Shown here: positions 23,891 through 32,748 of the stretch, one piece after another
Layout of the letters: every line of letters begins with the position of its first letter
How positions within the stretch are numbered: the stretch's first letter is position 1
NCBI GenBank assembly: GCA_035703165.1
Contig: DASSYR010000025.1
Location: forward strand, 1-64,000
Direction: 5' to 3'
From: AWTP1-9 sp035703165
GTDB taxonomy: Bacteria; Bacteroidota; Bacteroidia; Chitinophagales; Chitinophagaceae
DNA: 64,000 nt
Notes under the pieces: generated by a model
Databases searched by the model: none
Told to the model about the DNA's origin: nothing
Seen by the model: the letters and a program-made list of their open reading frames with translations, nothing else
Translations under genes and position numbers: made by a program

Positions 23891-25255
23891 ATGCAGGCTT
23901 GGAAAGATTACCAGGAAAAAAATAAGGAACGTTTTCTTAACGAAATGATTGATTTATTGCGAATTCCGTCAGTGAGTGCAAAAAGTGAACACAAAACAGA
24001 CATGCTGAAATGTGCGGAGGCGGTTAAGACGGGTTTACTGAAAGCCGGAGCTGATAAAGCAGAAGTGATGAGTACAGATGGGCATCCGGTTGTTTACGCT
24101 GAAAAAATTGTGGATGCTTCCAAACCTACGGTTCTTATTTACGGTCATTACGATGTACAACCCCCTGAACCCCTGGAGCTTTGGAACAGTGGTCCTTTTG
24201 ACCCTGTGATTAAGGATGGAAAAGTTTTTGCCCGTGGTTCGGCAGATGATAAAGGGCAATTCTATATGCACGTAAAGGCATTGGAGACTTTAGTGCAGAC
24301 CAATAGCCTGAGTACTAATATTAAATTTTTGATTGAGGGAGAAGAAGAAATTGGTTCACCAAATCTTGGCAAATTTGTAGCAGCGCATAAAAATTTGTTA
24401 AAAGCCGATGTGATATTAATCAGCGATAGTTCAATGTTGGGAATGGATAAGCCATCCCTGGACATAGGTGTTCGCGGGTTAAGTTATATTGAGGTAGAAG
24501 TAACCGGGGCTAACAGAGATTTGCATAGCGGTACGTACGGCGGCGCGGTGGCTAACCCCATTACTATCCTGTCTAAAATGATTGCCTCCTGTCATGATGA
24601 AAACAACCATATTACGATTCCCGGTTTTTATGATGATGTGGTAGAAGCCACTCCGGCGGAACGGGCATTAATGGCTAAAGCGCCTTATGATGAACAACAG
24701 TATAAAAATGAATTGGGAGTAAAAGAACTTTGGGGAGAAAAAGGTTATTCCACAAACGAAAGAACAGGTATCCGTCCTACTATTGAAGTAAACGGAATTT
24801 GGGGAGGTTATACAGGCGAGGGAGCCAAAACGGTTCTTCCTTCAAAGGCAACGGCTAAAATTTCTGCAAGATTGGTTCCCAATCAATCTTCAACAAAAAT
24901 TACGGAGAAACTCCTGAATTACTTTAAATCTATTGCCCCATCTTCAGTTACTGTAAGAGCATTTGAGCATCATGGAGGAGAGCCTTACATGACCCCGATT
25001 GATAGTAAAGGGTATAGAGCTGCAGCCAAAGCCATTGAAACAACTTTTGGCAAACAACCCATTCCTGTACGTGGTGGAGGAAGTATTCCTATTTGTTCAA
25101 TTTTAGAAAGGGAGTTGGGTATAAAAATTATTTTTATGGGATTTGGATTGGACAATGACAATCTTCATTCTCCTAACGAAAAATATAACATTGAAAATTA
25201 CTATAAAGGAATTGAGACCATTCCGTATTTCCACAAGTTTTTTGCGGAAATGTAA
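23891..25255 (+). CDS. M20-family metallopeptidase (dipeptidase)
   Basis: Zinc-dependent exopeptidase of the M20/ArgE/DapE superfamily, 454 residues, close in style to carnosinase-like Cys-Gly dipeptidases. Motifs: the first metal region VLIYGHYDVQPPEPLELWNSGPFDP (His then Asp), ARGSADDKGQFYMH with the second Asp, and the catalytic EGEEEIGSPNLG; a dimerisation domain about 180-320; and a C-terminal GGSIPI and GFGLDNDNLHSPNEKYN with the last His ligand. Probably a cytoplasmic enzyme that degrades dipeptides. The ATG 23891 start fits. A TAAATTCG sequence, one mismatch from the -7 consensus, lies about 40 bases upstream. Confidence 0.92.
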   Translation: MQAWKDYQEKNKERFLNEMIDLLRIPSVSAKSEHKTDMLKCAEAVKTGLLKAGADKAEVMSTDGHPVVYAEKIVDASKPTVLIYGHYDVQPPEPLELWNSGPFDPVIKDGKVFARGSADDKGQFYMHVKALETLVQTNSLSTNIKFLIEGEEEIGSPNLGKFVAAHKNLLKADVILISDSSMLGMDKPSLDIGVRGLSYIEVEVTGANRDLHSGTYGGAVANPITILSKMIASCHDENNHITIPGFYDDVVEATPAERALMAKAPYDEQQYKNELGVKELWGEKGYSTNERTGIRPTIEVNGIWGGYTGEGAKTVLPSKATAKISARLVPNQSSTKITEKLLNYFKSIAPSSVTVRAFEHHGGEPYMTPIDSKGYRAAAKAIETTFGKQPIPVRGGGSIPICSILERELGIKIIFMGFGLDNDNLHSPNEKYNIENYYKGIETIPYFHKFFAEM

Positions 25256-25333
25256 TTTAACCCGGAAGCTGAATTTCGACGTTTAAAAAATGCGTTGACT
25301 TTTTACTTTATAATTTAGACTTTTTACTTTTTC

Positions 25334-25714
25334 ATGGTAGAAAAACTTCGCCTTGATAAATACCTCTGGGCTATACGGCTTTTTAAAACCAGAACTCTTG
25401 CCGCCGCAGCTTGCGATACAGGTAAAGTAAAATATGAAGGTGCTGCTGCAAAAGCATCCAAACACGTTCATGTGGGAGATGAATATGAAGTAAAAACAGA
25501 AGCCAGGCGTTGGAAAATTAAAGTGGCCGGTTTATTGAATAACCGTGTTCAATACAGCGAGGCCGTTAAATTTTACATTGATATTAATCCAGCCGAAGAA
25601 ATTCAACGAATACAATACCAGGCAGCTGTATTTCATACAGGTAAAAGAAAAAGCAAGATTGGGCGTCCAACGAAAAAACAACGGCGGGAATTGGATGATT
25701 TTTTAGATGAATAA
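25334..25714 (+). CDS. S4-domain RNA-binding protein (Hsp15/HslR-like)
   Basis: 126-residue RNA-binding protein. The S4 domain covers residues 3-60 (VEKLRLDKYLWAIRLFKTRTLAAAACDTGKVKYEGAAAKASKHVHVGDEYEVK); the basic C-terminal tail (KRKSKIGRPTKKQRRELDDFLDE) is typical of Hsp15, which rescues stalled 50S subunits with attached peptidyl-tRNA. Its ATG is 78 bases after the peptidase stop. The name Hsp15-like is based on domain architecture; the exact role in this phylum is unproven. Confidence 0.9.
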   Translation: MVEKLRLDKYLWAIRLFKTRTLAAAACDTGKVKYEGAAAKASKHVHVGDEYEVKTEARRWKIKVAGLLNNRVQYSEAVKFYIDINPAEEIQRIQYQAAVFHTGKRKSKIGRPTKKQRRELDDFLDE

Positions 25715-25731
25715 TTTAAAATCAATTTTAT

Positions 25732-25905
25732 ATGAATGAATTAATGGAAAGATTAAAAACCAATGCCGGGCTTACGGATGAACAAGCTGAAAAAGTGTTA
25801 GAAACGATTAAGGATTTTGTAAAGGAAAAATTTCCCATGCTGGCCGGGGCAGTTGATAATTTATTGTCTGCTTCGCAAAAGAATGATACCGATTTTATGG
25901 GATAA
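25732..25905 (+). CDS. Small conserved-looking protein, 57 residues
   Basis: Frame from ATG 25732 to TAA 25903-25905. The peptide begins MNELMERLKTNAGLTDEQA and continues EKVLETIKDFVKEKFPMLAG and AVDNLLSASQKNDTDFMG. It is amphipathic and helical, with one hydrophobic patch. Short Bacteroidetes proteins with the pattern LTDEQAxK...FVKEKxP...AVDNLL are familiar to me, but I cannot name a function. It starts 17 bases after the S4-domain gene on the same strand, so it is probably co-transcribed, and ends 54 bases before the convergent acyl-CoA dehydrogenase stop. Confidence 0.7.
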   Translation: MNELMERLKTNAGLTDEQAEKVLETIKDFVKEKFPMLAGAVDNLLSASQKNDTDFMG

Positions 25906-25959
25906 AAATCCCCCACTTCTCGGCAGGGGACTGTTTGCAAACAATCGCAGAGGCGACTA

Positions 25960-27102
25960 TTATTGTTTTAATACTGCCCTGGAAATTACAATCTTCTGTA
26001 TTTCAGAAGTTCCTTCACCAATAGTACATAGTTTCGCGTCCCTGTAAAATTTTTCTACCGGAAAATCTTTAGTATAGCCATACCCTCCAAATATTTGTAC
26101 TGCATCGTTAGCTACTTTCACGGCTACTTCACTTGCATAGTATTTTGCCATTGCAGCTTCTTTTGTTACAGGTAATTTGTTGTTTTTTTTATCAGCTGCC
26201 TGTAGGGTTAATAACTCAGCAGCCATAATTTCCGTTGCCATATCAGCCAGTTTAAATGAGATGCCTTGGAAATTTGATATAGGCTGGTCAAACTGGTATC
26301 TTTCTTTTGAATATTTAATCGCTGCTTCATAAGCTCCTTTGGCAATGCCCAATGACAAAGCCGCAATTGATATTCTACCTCCATCCAGTACTTTTAATGA
26401 TTGGCGAAAGCCGTCTCCCACTTCTCCGAGTCGGTTGGAATCAGGAATACGACACTCATCAAAAATCATTTCGGCTGTTTCACTGGCACGCATGCCTAAT
26501 TTATTTTCTTTTTTGCCCCCACTAAAACCGGGTGTTCCTTTTTCAACAATAAACGCAGTAGCATTACTACTTGTTCTAGGTTCTCCGGTACGGCAGACCA
26601 CTACAGCCACATCGCAGCTTTTTCCATGTGTAATCCAGTTTTTAGTGCCATTAATAATCCAGCCATCTCCATCCTTCACAGCAGTTGTTTTCATATTGCC
26701 GGCATCGCTTCCGGTATTTGCTTCGGTTAAGCCCCAGGCGCCAATCCATTCAGCGGTGGCTAGTTTAGGCAAAAATTTCTTTTTCTGCTCTTCATTTGCA
26801 AAACTTAAAATATGGCCGCAGCACAATGAATTATGTGCTGCCAAACTCAAACCTATAGAGCCACAAACTTTTGCAATTTCTTGTATTACTGCTACATACT
26901 CAGTATATCCCAATCCGGAGCCACCATATTTTTCAGGTATCAAAACTCCCATTAAGCCCAATTTGCCCATTTCTTTAAAAAGATCAATGGGAAATTGCTG
27001 ACTTTCATCCCAACTCATAAAGTGTGGCTTAATGTGGACATTTGCAAAATCTCTTGCGGTGGCAGCTACCTGTTGTGTTATTTCGCTTGTTTGAAAGTCC
27101 AT
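25960..27102 (-). CDS. Acyl-CoA dehydrogenase
   Basis: FAD enzyme of beta-oxidation that forms trans-2-enoyl-CoA and passes electrons to ETF. 380 residues with the ACAD layout: N-terminal helical domain, the middle beta domain (WGLTEANTGSDAGNMKTTA ... WIINGTKNWITHG), and the C-terminal helical domain with YQFDQPISNFQGISFKLADM and GGYGYTKDFPVEKFYRDAKLCTIGEGTSEIQ, where the Glu of IGEGTSEIQ is the probable catalytic base (short/medium-chain type). Its promoter region carries a 10-bp-arm inverted repeat overlapping a TAGATTTG element, suggesting control by a fatty-acid-responsive repressor. No other beta-oxidation gene is adjacent. Confidence 0.94.
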   Translation of the reverse strand: MDFQTSEITQQVAATARDFANVHIKPHFMSWDESQQFPIDLFKEMGKLGLMGVLIPEKYGGSGLGYTEYVAVIQEIAKVCGSIGLSLAAHNSLCCGHILSFANEEQKKKFLPKLATAEWIGAWGLTEANTGSDAGNMKTTAVKDGDGWIINGTKNWITHGKSCDVAVVVCRTGEPRTSSNATAFIVEKGTPGFSGGKKENKLGMRASETAEMIFDECRIPDSNRLGEVGDGFRQSLKVLDGGRISIAALSLGIAKGAYEAAIKYSKERYQFDQPISNFQGISFKLADMATEIMAAELLTLQAADKKNNKLPVTKEAAMAKYYASEVAVKVANDAVQIFGGYGYTKDFPVEKFYRDAKLCTIGEGTSEIQKIVISRAVLKQ

Positions 27103-27130
27103 ATTAAATCCAATTGGGACGCAATATTAT

Positions 27131-27138
27131 CAAATCTA
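27131..27138 (-). promoter_or_regulatory. Putative -7 element (TAGATTTG) of the acyl-CoA dehydrogenase gene
   Basis: Exact TAnnTTTG on the minus strand, 28 bases before the ATG at 27102. The -33 position is occupied by the adjacent inverted repeat. Confidence 0.55.
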
Positions 27139-27141
27139 AAC

Positions 27142-27163
27142 AATACTAACAAATGTTAGTATT
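27142..27163 (-). promoter_or_regulatory. Inverted-repeat operator in the acyl-CoA dehydrogenase promoter
   Basis: Arms AATACTAACA and TGTTAGTATT are perfect 10-bp inverted repeats separated by two bases. The element sits directly upstream of the -7 octamer, covering the spacer and -33 region, the usual place for a repressor. Shape and position fit a TetR-family dimer; that family assignment is inference. It is too AT-rich, and lacks a T-run, to be a terminator of the upstream gene. Confidence 0.65.
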
Positions 27164-27175
27164 ACATTTTTGAAA

Positions 27176-28138
27176 TTATTGAATGGTAAGATAGGGGAGG
27201 ATTTTTTCAAAAATTTCGTCTTTCATTAAGGCAATTTTTCTTACATCATCAATGGATTTATAATTTCCATGCTCGTTTCGATATTGAATAATAACATTAG
27301 CGAGGGTGTAGTTAATATAGGGATGGCTTTTAAGTATGTTAATATCGGCTGTGTTGATGTCTATTTTTTTAATGAGGGAATTATTACAAATAAGTTTAGG
27401 CTTTATGTTTTGAAAAGTTGAATAAGGAAGACCAGATGTTTGTGCGAGTTGATCAACGGAATAGAAACCACCCAACTTTTCCCGATAAGAGAGGATACGT
27501 TGTGAAAGTTTTGAACCTATACCGGGCAAAGAAATAAAAGCAGTTGAATCAGCAGCGTTAATTTCAATTTGTTTATTAAAAGATTTTATTTTCTTGTTTT
27601 CAAGTACAACTGATGATTCATTGTTAAATGAAGTATCGAACAAGTTGTTTTTGATAGAAATATAGGGCATCATTCTCGCCACTTCCTCTTTTTTAAAACC
27701 ATATATTTTGTATAAATCTTCCGGGTGTCTGAATCTTCCCCCTTTGCCTATATAGTTTTGAATAGTTTGAATGGTTCTATTTGAAACCCCCAATCGTTCC
27801 CAGTCTTCCGTGGTAGCCGTATTAGGATCGAAAACAAATAACTCCCCCTTTCCTTTTTCCTCATAGTACTTTTTGGCATCTGGATAACGATCTTCTTCCT
27901 CCTCTTTATAAGTTTGTTGTGTATATCGTTGTCTTTGTATTGTGTCAATTTTTAATTGGTTTAACATAGCAACTTCTTTTTCAAACTCAGCCTTGTTAAG
28001 TTTAGGTGCCTTTTTTAAGTAAGGAAATAAATAGGGACTGAAAAGTAAAATAAAAATAAGCAACACAAACGTTAATATACCAATCCGTTCTTTTTTGGTA
28101 AAAGTGAAGTAATCTTTAATCCATTCTTTTTTTTTCAT
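27176..28138 (-). CDS. Membrane-anchored protein with multiple helix-hairpin-helix motifs (ComEA-like)
   Basis: 320-residue protein. A basic N-terminus (MKKKEWIKDYFTFTKKER) is followed by one transmembrane helix at about residues 19-40, then a Lys/Glu-rich linker and several HhH motifs: FDPNTATTEDWERLGVSNRTIQTIQNYIGKGGRF, INAADSTAFISLPGIGSKLSQRILSYREKLGGF, and DINTADINILKSHPYINYTLANVIIQYRNEHG. HhH motifs bind DNA without sequence specificity; in ComEA they take up DNA in the periplasm. A competence role is possible but unproven; no comEC or comF is in the window. Confidence 0.86.
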   Translation of the reverse strand: MKKKEWIKDYFTFTKKERIGILTFVLLIFILLFSPYLFPYLKKAPKLNKAEFEKEVAMLNQLKIDTIQRQRYTQQTYKEEEEDRYPDAKKYYEEKGKGELFVFDPNTATTEDWERLGVSNRTIQTIQNYIGKGGRFRHPEDLYKIYGFKKEEVARMMPYISIKNNLFDTSFNNESSVVLENKKIKSFNKQIEINAADSTAFISLPGIGSKLSQRILSYREKLGGFYSVDQLAQTSGLPYSTFQNIKPKLICNNSLIKKIDINTADINILKSHPYINYTLANVIIQYRNEHGNYKSIDDVRKIALMKDEIFEKILPYLTIQ

Positions 28139-28293
28139 GACAAAGTTTTAATTGGGCGGGAAAGTTATAACATATAATAAAAAGATTTCTGGTAGATTTA
28201 TTTGCTAACAAACATATTTATTTATGTAATAAGATGAGCAATCGTTGCAATTTCGGAAATACGTGGGTGTATTTTGTTATTAAGTATAAAAAA

Positions 28294-29070
28294 TTATAAT
28301 TCCACTACCAGTCCATCGTAGGCCAGTTCAATACCCTGTGGTAGTTCTGCATTAATATCGTCGTGTTTACCTAATTGGTGAGAGATATGAGTAAAATAAG
28401 CATGAGGTATTTTTAATTCCTGCACCATTTTCACCGCTTCGTCCAGTGTAAAATGCGAAATATGCTTTTTCTTTCGCAGGGCATTTAATACGATGTATTT
28501 GCTTCCCTTAATTTTTTCTTTTTCATCTTCGTCAATGCGATTAGCATCGGTGATGTAGGTAAAATTGCCAAAACGAAAGCCCATAACTGGCATTTTTAAA
28601 TGCCAAACTAAAATTGGTACAACGGGAATATCGCCAACAACAAAAGGAGTTAAGTCAATTTCATTCATTTTCATTTCAGGTACGCCGGGATATTTAAAAT
28701 CGGCAAATGCATAATAAAAATCTCTTCGTAGCGCCTCTTCAGTTAAGGAATTTGCATAAATTTCTATTGGCTTTCTGCTAAAAAAATTAAAAGCCCGAAT
28801 ATCATCCAATCCGGCAATATGGTCTTTGTGTGGGTGCGTAAACACTACGGCGTCTAGATGTTTCAAGCCGGTTCGCAGCATTTGGTAACGAAAATCAGGC
28901 CCGGTATCTACTACAAGGGATGTAGTGGAAGATTGAACTAATAGGCTGGAGCGTAGCCGCTTGTCTTTTGGATTAGTAGAACTGCAAACCAAACAATCGC
29001 AGCCAATCATAGGTACGCCACTGCTGGTACCGGTACCGAGAAAAGTGATTTTTAATGGAGGTATTGACAC
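28294..29070 (-). CDS. MBL-fold metallohydrolase (PhnP-like)
   Basis: 258-residue metallo-beta-lactamase-fold hydrolase, probably a phosphodiesterase. Motifs: LGTGTSSGVPMIGCDCLVC near the start, the metal motif HPHKDH at residues 79-84, and later histidines in YFTHISHQLGKHDD. Cys24, Cys26 and Cys29 resemble the structural zinc site described for E. coli PhnP (Cys-x-Cys-x2-Cys), so a PhnP-like cyclic phosphodiesterase is plausible. The start is GTG 29070; a TAAATTTG -7 element ends four bases before it, so the mRNA may be leaderless. No phosphonate genes are nearby. Confidence 0.88.
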   Translation of the reverse strand: MSIPPLKITFLGTGTSSGVPMIGCDCLVCSSTNPKDKRLRSSLLVQSSTTSLVVDTGPDFRYQMLRTGLKHLDAVVFTHPHKDHIAGLDDIRAFNFFSRKPIEIYANSLTEEALRRDFYYAFADFKYPGVPEMKMNEIDLTPFVVGDIPVVPILVWHLKMPVMGFRFGNFTYITDANRIDEDEKEKIKGSKYIVLNALRKKKHISHFTLDEAVKMVQELKIPHAYFTHISHQLGKHDDINAELPQGIELAYDGLVVEL

Positions 29071-29074
29071 AGGT

Positions 29075-29082
29075 CAAATTTA
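29075..29082 (-). promoter_or_regulatory. -7 element (TAAATTTG) of the MBL-fold hydrolase gene
   Basis: Exact TAnnTTTG on the minus strand, with four bases between it and the GTG start at 29070. Confidence 0.55.
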
Positions 29083-29206
29083 TGAAGAAAGGTTTAAGTA
29101 GTATCGGGTGCTTTAAAGAGAATAAATTTTATATGGTTTAAAAAGTTTCTTTTTAACTGTTTTGAGAAGTTTTTAGAATATTGTTAATCTTTTTGAATCA
29201 GTAAAG

Positions 29207-29476
29207 TTATTTCTCTTCATGTTGTGTCATAATTTCTTCATACATCTTTTGCGATTCATGCGTAAGGGCGTCAAAGTTCACTTCTAACTGGGGCATTAAA
29301 TCAATAAGCGTATTGATGCGGCCTTCTGTTTGAAGAAATTTGTTCAATACCACCACCTTTTTTTGCTGTAGTATGCAATAACCGCTTTGAAAGTTTCCTC
29401 TTTCGTAGCGAATAACATATCCGGCTTCTTCTGCAATTTTTTCTATTCTGTCTAAGGTGCTTTGTACGTATTTCAT
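29207..29476 (-). CDS. Conserved small hypothetical protein, 89 residues
   Basis: Cytoplasmic protein without recognised domain: KYVQSTLDRIEKIAEEAGYVIRYERGNFQSGYCILQQKKVVVLNKFLQTEGRI, then an acidic helical tail ending MTQHEEK. The alternation RYERGNFQSGYCIL / KKVVVLNKFL suggests a small beta-sheet flanked by helices. To my recollection it is conserved in many Bacteroidetes. It lies between porX and the MBL-fold gene, all leftward. A TAATTTTG -7 element is at 29517-29524, about 40 bases upstream of its ATG. Confidence 0.78.
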   Translation of the reverse strand: MKYVQSTLDRIEKIAEEAGYVIRYERGNFQSGYCILQQKKVVVLNKFLQTEGRINTLIDLMPQLEVNFDALTHESQKMYEEIMTQHEEK

Positions 29477-29642
29477 GAAACGCTGCCATCCCCTAAAGGG
29501 GGGTTATGGATTGTAGCAAAATTATCAAAGCATTTTTATCTAACTGATGGGCAAGTTCAATTTATTATCCACAAAATGTCAATGAATATAAGGTGATACT
29601 TTGCTGAGAAAGATAAAAAAGATTGTATTTAGCAAACCTCAA

Positions 29643-31199
29643 TTATTTATTTGTCATCCTGATGATGGGCACAATCATTTCTTCCAGGCTTACCCCTCCG
29701 TGCTGAAAAGTATTGCGATAATAATTTACATAGTAATTGTAATTATTGGGGTAGCATAAAAAAATATCTTCTTTTGCAAAAACATAAGATGAATTAATGT
29801 TAGGAACCGGTAATCCTGCTTCCCTGGGATCGCGAAAGGCCAGCACATCTTTAGGCTCGTAGTTCAGGTTTTTGCCGTGTTTATAGCGAAGGTTTGTGGT
29901 AGTTTGTTTATCGCCAATTATTTTACTCGGGTTTTTAACTCTTACACTACCGTGATCTGTACCTATAATTAATGTTATTTGTTTATCGGCTATTTTTTTT
30001 AATGCCTGGTGAAGAGGAGAATGTTCAAACCAACTGGCGGTTATGGAACGATAGCTCATTTCGTCATTTGTTAACTCTTTTAATACTTCCATCTCAGTTC
30101 TTACATGGCTTAGCATATCTACAAAGTTGTACACAATAATATTTAAATCATTTTGCAAAAGATTGTGCATATTGTCCACCAATCGCTGACCATCCTGGTG
30201 GTTTACAACTTTAGTATAGCTGAGTTTGATATTGTCTTTTCGTAACCTTCGTAATTGAGATTTAAAAAATTCTTCTTCAAATAAATTCTTACCGCCTTCT
30301 TCGTCATCGTTTTTCCATTGAATGGGATTTTGCTTTTCTATATCAACCGGCATCATGCCGGCAAATATGGAATTGCGACTATATTGGGTGGCTGTGGGTA
30401 AAATCGAGTAAAAGGTTTCCTCTTCGAGGAGGCGGAAGCTCTCTGTCAATATAGGTTGAATTGCTTTCCATTGATCGTAGCGAAGATTATCAATTAAAAT
30501 AAAAAACAAGGGAACACTTTTTTCCAAATGAGGTAATACTTTAAACTGCATTAAAGTATGGCTCATTACGGGAGCTTCATCACTTTTAGGGCTTACCCAC
30601 CTGGCGTAATTTTTAGAAACAAATTTGAAAAACTCTGTATTAGCTTCTCCTTTTTGTGTTTGAAAAATTTCCTGCATTTCAGGGCTATTACTTTTTTCTA
30701 TTTCCAATTCCCAAAAAATCAGCTTTTTGTAAATTTCCATCCATTCGTTGTAATTAGGATTACTATTAAGCGCTACAAATAAATTACGAAATTGTTGTTG
30801 GTAAGCAGAGGTTGTTTTTTCAGCAACCAGCCGTTTATTATCAATAATTTTTTTTAAGCTCAACAACACCTGGTTCGGATTAACCGGCTTAATCAAATAG
30901 TCACTTATTTGTGAGCCGATGGCTTCATCCATAAGGTTTTCTGTTTCATTTTTGGTTATAAGTACAATAGGAATTTGCTGGTTTACTTCTTTTATTTTGG
31001 CCAATGTTTCCAGCCCCGTAAGACCGGGCATGGTTTCATCCATTAATACTACATCAACCGGATTTTCTTTTACAAAATCAATCGCATCAAACCCGTTGGT
31101 AAGGGTATATACTTCATAGCCTTTGTTTTCTAAAAAAAGCTTTTGAGATTGTAAATTTTCCATTTCATCATCTACCCAAAGTATTTTAGCTAAAGCCAT
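29643..31199 (-). CDS. porX: PorX: response regulator with PglZ-type phosphatase/phosphodiesterase domain
   Basis: Cytoplasmic regulator of the type IX secretion system, partner of the histidine kinase PorY. The 518-residue product has a receiver domain (residues 1-120; acidic pair DD at 10-11, phosphoacceptor Asp54 in VVLMDETMPG, switch residues LITKNE near 77-82), a helical linker, and a C-terminal alkaline-phosphatase-superfamily PglZ domain (IDNLRYDQW, LPTATQYSRNSIFAG, GTDHGSVRV), which carries the metal-binding Asp/His residues. Architecture and length match PorX of gliding and secreting Bacteroidetes. porY is not in the window. The gene is divergent from the HD-domain gene. Confidence 0.93.
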   Translation of the reverse strand: MALAKILWVDDEMENLQSQKLFLENKGYEVYTLTNGFDAIDFVKENPVDVVLMDETMPGLTGLETLAKIKEVNQQIPIVLITKNETENLMDEAIGSQISDYLIKPVNPNQVLLSLKKIIDNKRLVAEKTTSAYQQQFRNLFVALNSNPNYNEWMEIYKKLIFWELEIEKSNSPEMQEIFQTQKGEANTEFFKFVSKNYARWVSPKSDEAPVMSHTLMQFKVLPHLEKSVPLFFILIDNLRYDQWKAIQPILTESFRLLEEETFYSILPTATQYSRNSIFAGMMPVDIEKQNPIQWKNDDEEGGKNLFEEEFFKSQLRRLRKDNIKLSYTKVVNHQDGQRLVDNMHNLLQNDLNIIVYNFVDMLSHVRTEMEVLKELTNDEMSYRSITASWFEHSPLHQALKKIADKQITLIIGTDHGSVRVKNPSKIIGDKQTTTNLRYKHGKNLNYEPKDVLAFRDPREAGLPVPNINSSYVFAKEDIFLCYPNNYNYYVNYYRNTFQHGGVSLEEMIVPIIRMTNK

Positions 31200-31384
31200 G
31201 TTTTATTTACAGTTTATTGTGTGTAATTCTTTATTATTTTTTGTCTTGTATTTTCAGTTAAAACTACGATAGATATTTTTTTTACCTGTAAAAAAGTATG
31301 AATTAAAAATAGTTATAGCAAGGTTGTTAAGTTACGGCCAATTTTTAACAGGTTATTAAAATTATTTAATCCGGTTGGGCTTTG

Positions 31385-31392
31385 TACATTTG
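31385..31392 (+). promoter_or_regulatory. Putative -7 element (TACATTTG) of the HD-domain gene
   Basis: Exact TAnnTTTG, 40 bases before the ATG at 31433. It overlaps an upstream in-frame TTG, which is therefore unlikely to be the start. Confidence 0.45.
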
Positions 31393-31432
31393 TTCCCCTT
31401 CAAAGAAGATTTTTAACAAATTAATACATGGT

Positions 31433-32647
31433 ATGAACAAGGTTTCACGCAAAATCATTAATGACCCTGTTTATGGATTTGTTACACTTGATAATGAGTT
31501 GATATTGCAGGTTATATCTCATCCGTGGTATCAACGTCTCCGTCGTATCCATCAGATGGCGTTGGCGCATCTTGTTTATCCAGGCGCTGTTCATACACGA
31601 TTTCATCATGCTTTGGGTGCTTATCATTTAATGGGTAATGCAATAAATGAGTTAAAGAGTAAAGGCGTGGCTATTACTGAACAAGAGGCAATAGCGTCTA
31701 AAATTGCCATTTTGCTACATGATATTGGTCATGGTCCGTTTTCTCATGCTTTAGAAAGCGTGGTGGTAGAAGATGTGCACCACGAAGTCATTTCTTTGTT
31801 AATTATGCAAAAATTAAATGAAGAGTTTAATGGTCAACTTCAAATGGCTATTGACATTTTTACGGGTAGTCATTCTAAAAAATTTCTCAATCAGCTTATC
31901 TCAGGGCAATTAGATGTAGATAGAATGGATTATTTAACCCGGGATAGTTTTTTTTCCGGTGTAGCGGAGGGAACAATTGGGTACGACCGGATTTTAAAAA
32001 TGCTTGTGGTGCATAATGGTGAATTAATGATTGAGGAGAAAGGAATTTATTCTATTGAAAAGTTTTTGGTAGCCCGACGGCTTATGTACTGGCAGGTTTA
32101 TTTACACAAAACGGTGCTTAGTGCGGAAGAGATGCTGGTGAAAATATTATCCCGGGCAAAGTGGTTGAGCAAACAAGGGGAAAAAAATATTTCCAATTCC
32201 ACCGTATTGAATTTTTTCTTGGAATCTAATGGCGGGCAGGTTATTGAAAGTAATCTGGATAAGTTTTGTATGTTGGATGATTACGATGTGTTAAGTGCTA
32301 TAAAAAGCTGGATTAATCATCCTGATAAAATATTATCTACACTTTGTCGTTGGTTAACAGAGCGAAGATTGCTGAAATTAAGGTTTTTGACAGATACTGT
32401 AGATTCAACTGAAAAGCGAAATAAAAGAAAACAAGTAAGCAAACAATTGGGTATTAGCGAGGTTGAGGCTGAATATTTTGTTTTTGATGGAATTGCAGAA
32501 AATCGTACCTATACGGTGGAGCATGAAAACATTAATATTCTTTACAAAAACGGAGCGGTTAGAGACATTTCTAAAGTGGACGATGCATTGATTGAAGGAG
32601 GTATAACTGGCCCCGTTAAAAAGCACTATTTTTGCTTTCCGGATTAA
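31433..32647 (+). CDS. HD-domain phosphohydrolase (dNTPase/SAMHD1-like)
   Basis: 404-residue protein with the HD metal-binding motif HTRFHHALGAYHLM then HDIGHGPFSHALE and SGQLDVDRMDYLTRDSFFSG, the pattern of SAMHD1/dGTPase-related HD hydrolases (YP_ family widely conserved in Bacteroidetes). It probably hydrolyses nucleotides, but the substrate is not determined. I start at ATG 31433 (MNKVSRKIINDPVYGF), because the upstream TTG extension overlaps the promoter element. In this phylum the gene commonly precedes lpxD, as here (101 bases apart); whether there is a functional link with lipid A synthesis is unknown. Confidence 0.9.
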   Translation: MNKVSRKIINDPVYGFVTLDNELILQVISHPWYQRLRRIHQMALAHLVYPGAVHTRFHHALGAYHLMGNAINELKSKGVAITEQEAIASKIAILLHDIGHGPFSHALESVVVEDVHHEVISLLIMQKLNEEFNGQLQMAIDIFTGSHSKKFLNQLISGQLDVDRMDYLTRDSFFSGVAEGTIGYDRILKMLVVHNGELMIEEKGIYSIEKFLVARRLMYWQVYLHKTVLSAEEMLVKILSRAKWLSKQGEKNISNSTVLNFFLESNGGQVIESNLDKFCMLDDYDVLSAIKSWINHPDKILSTLCRWLTERRLLKLRFLTDTVDSTEKRNKRKQVSKQLGISEVEAEYFVFDGIAENRTYTVEHENINILYKNGAVRDISKVDDALIEGGITGPVKKHYFCFPD

Positions 32648-32748
32648 AAAGCTTTAATCTGATGGTTAGTAAAAGGAAGATTTTCGTATTTTCATGCATT
32701 TATAGACTTTAATTTAAGTCCAATAATAATTATTCAACGAAAGAACAG

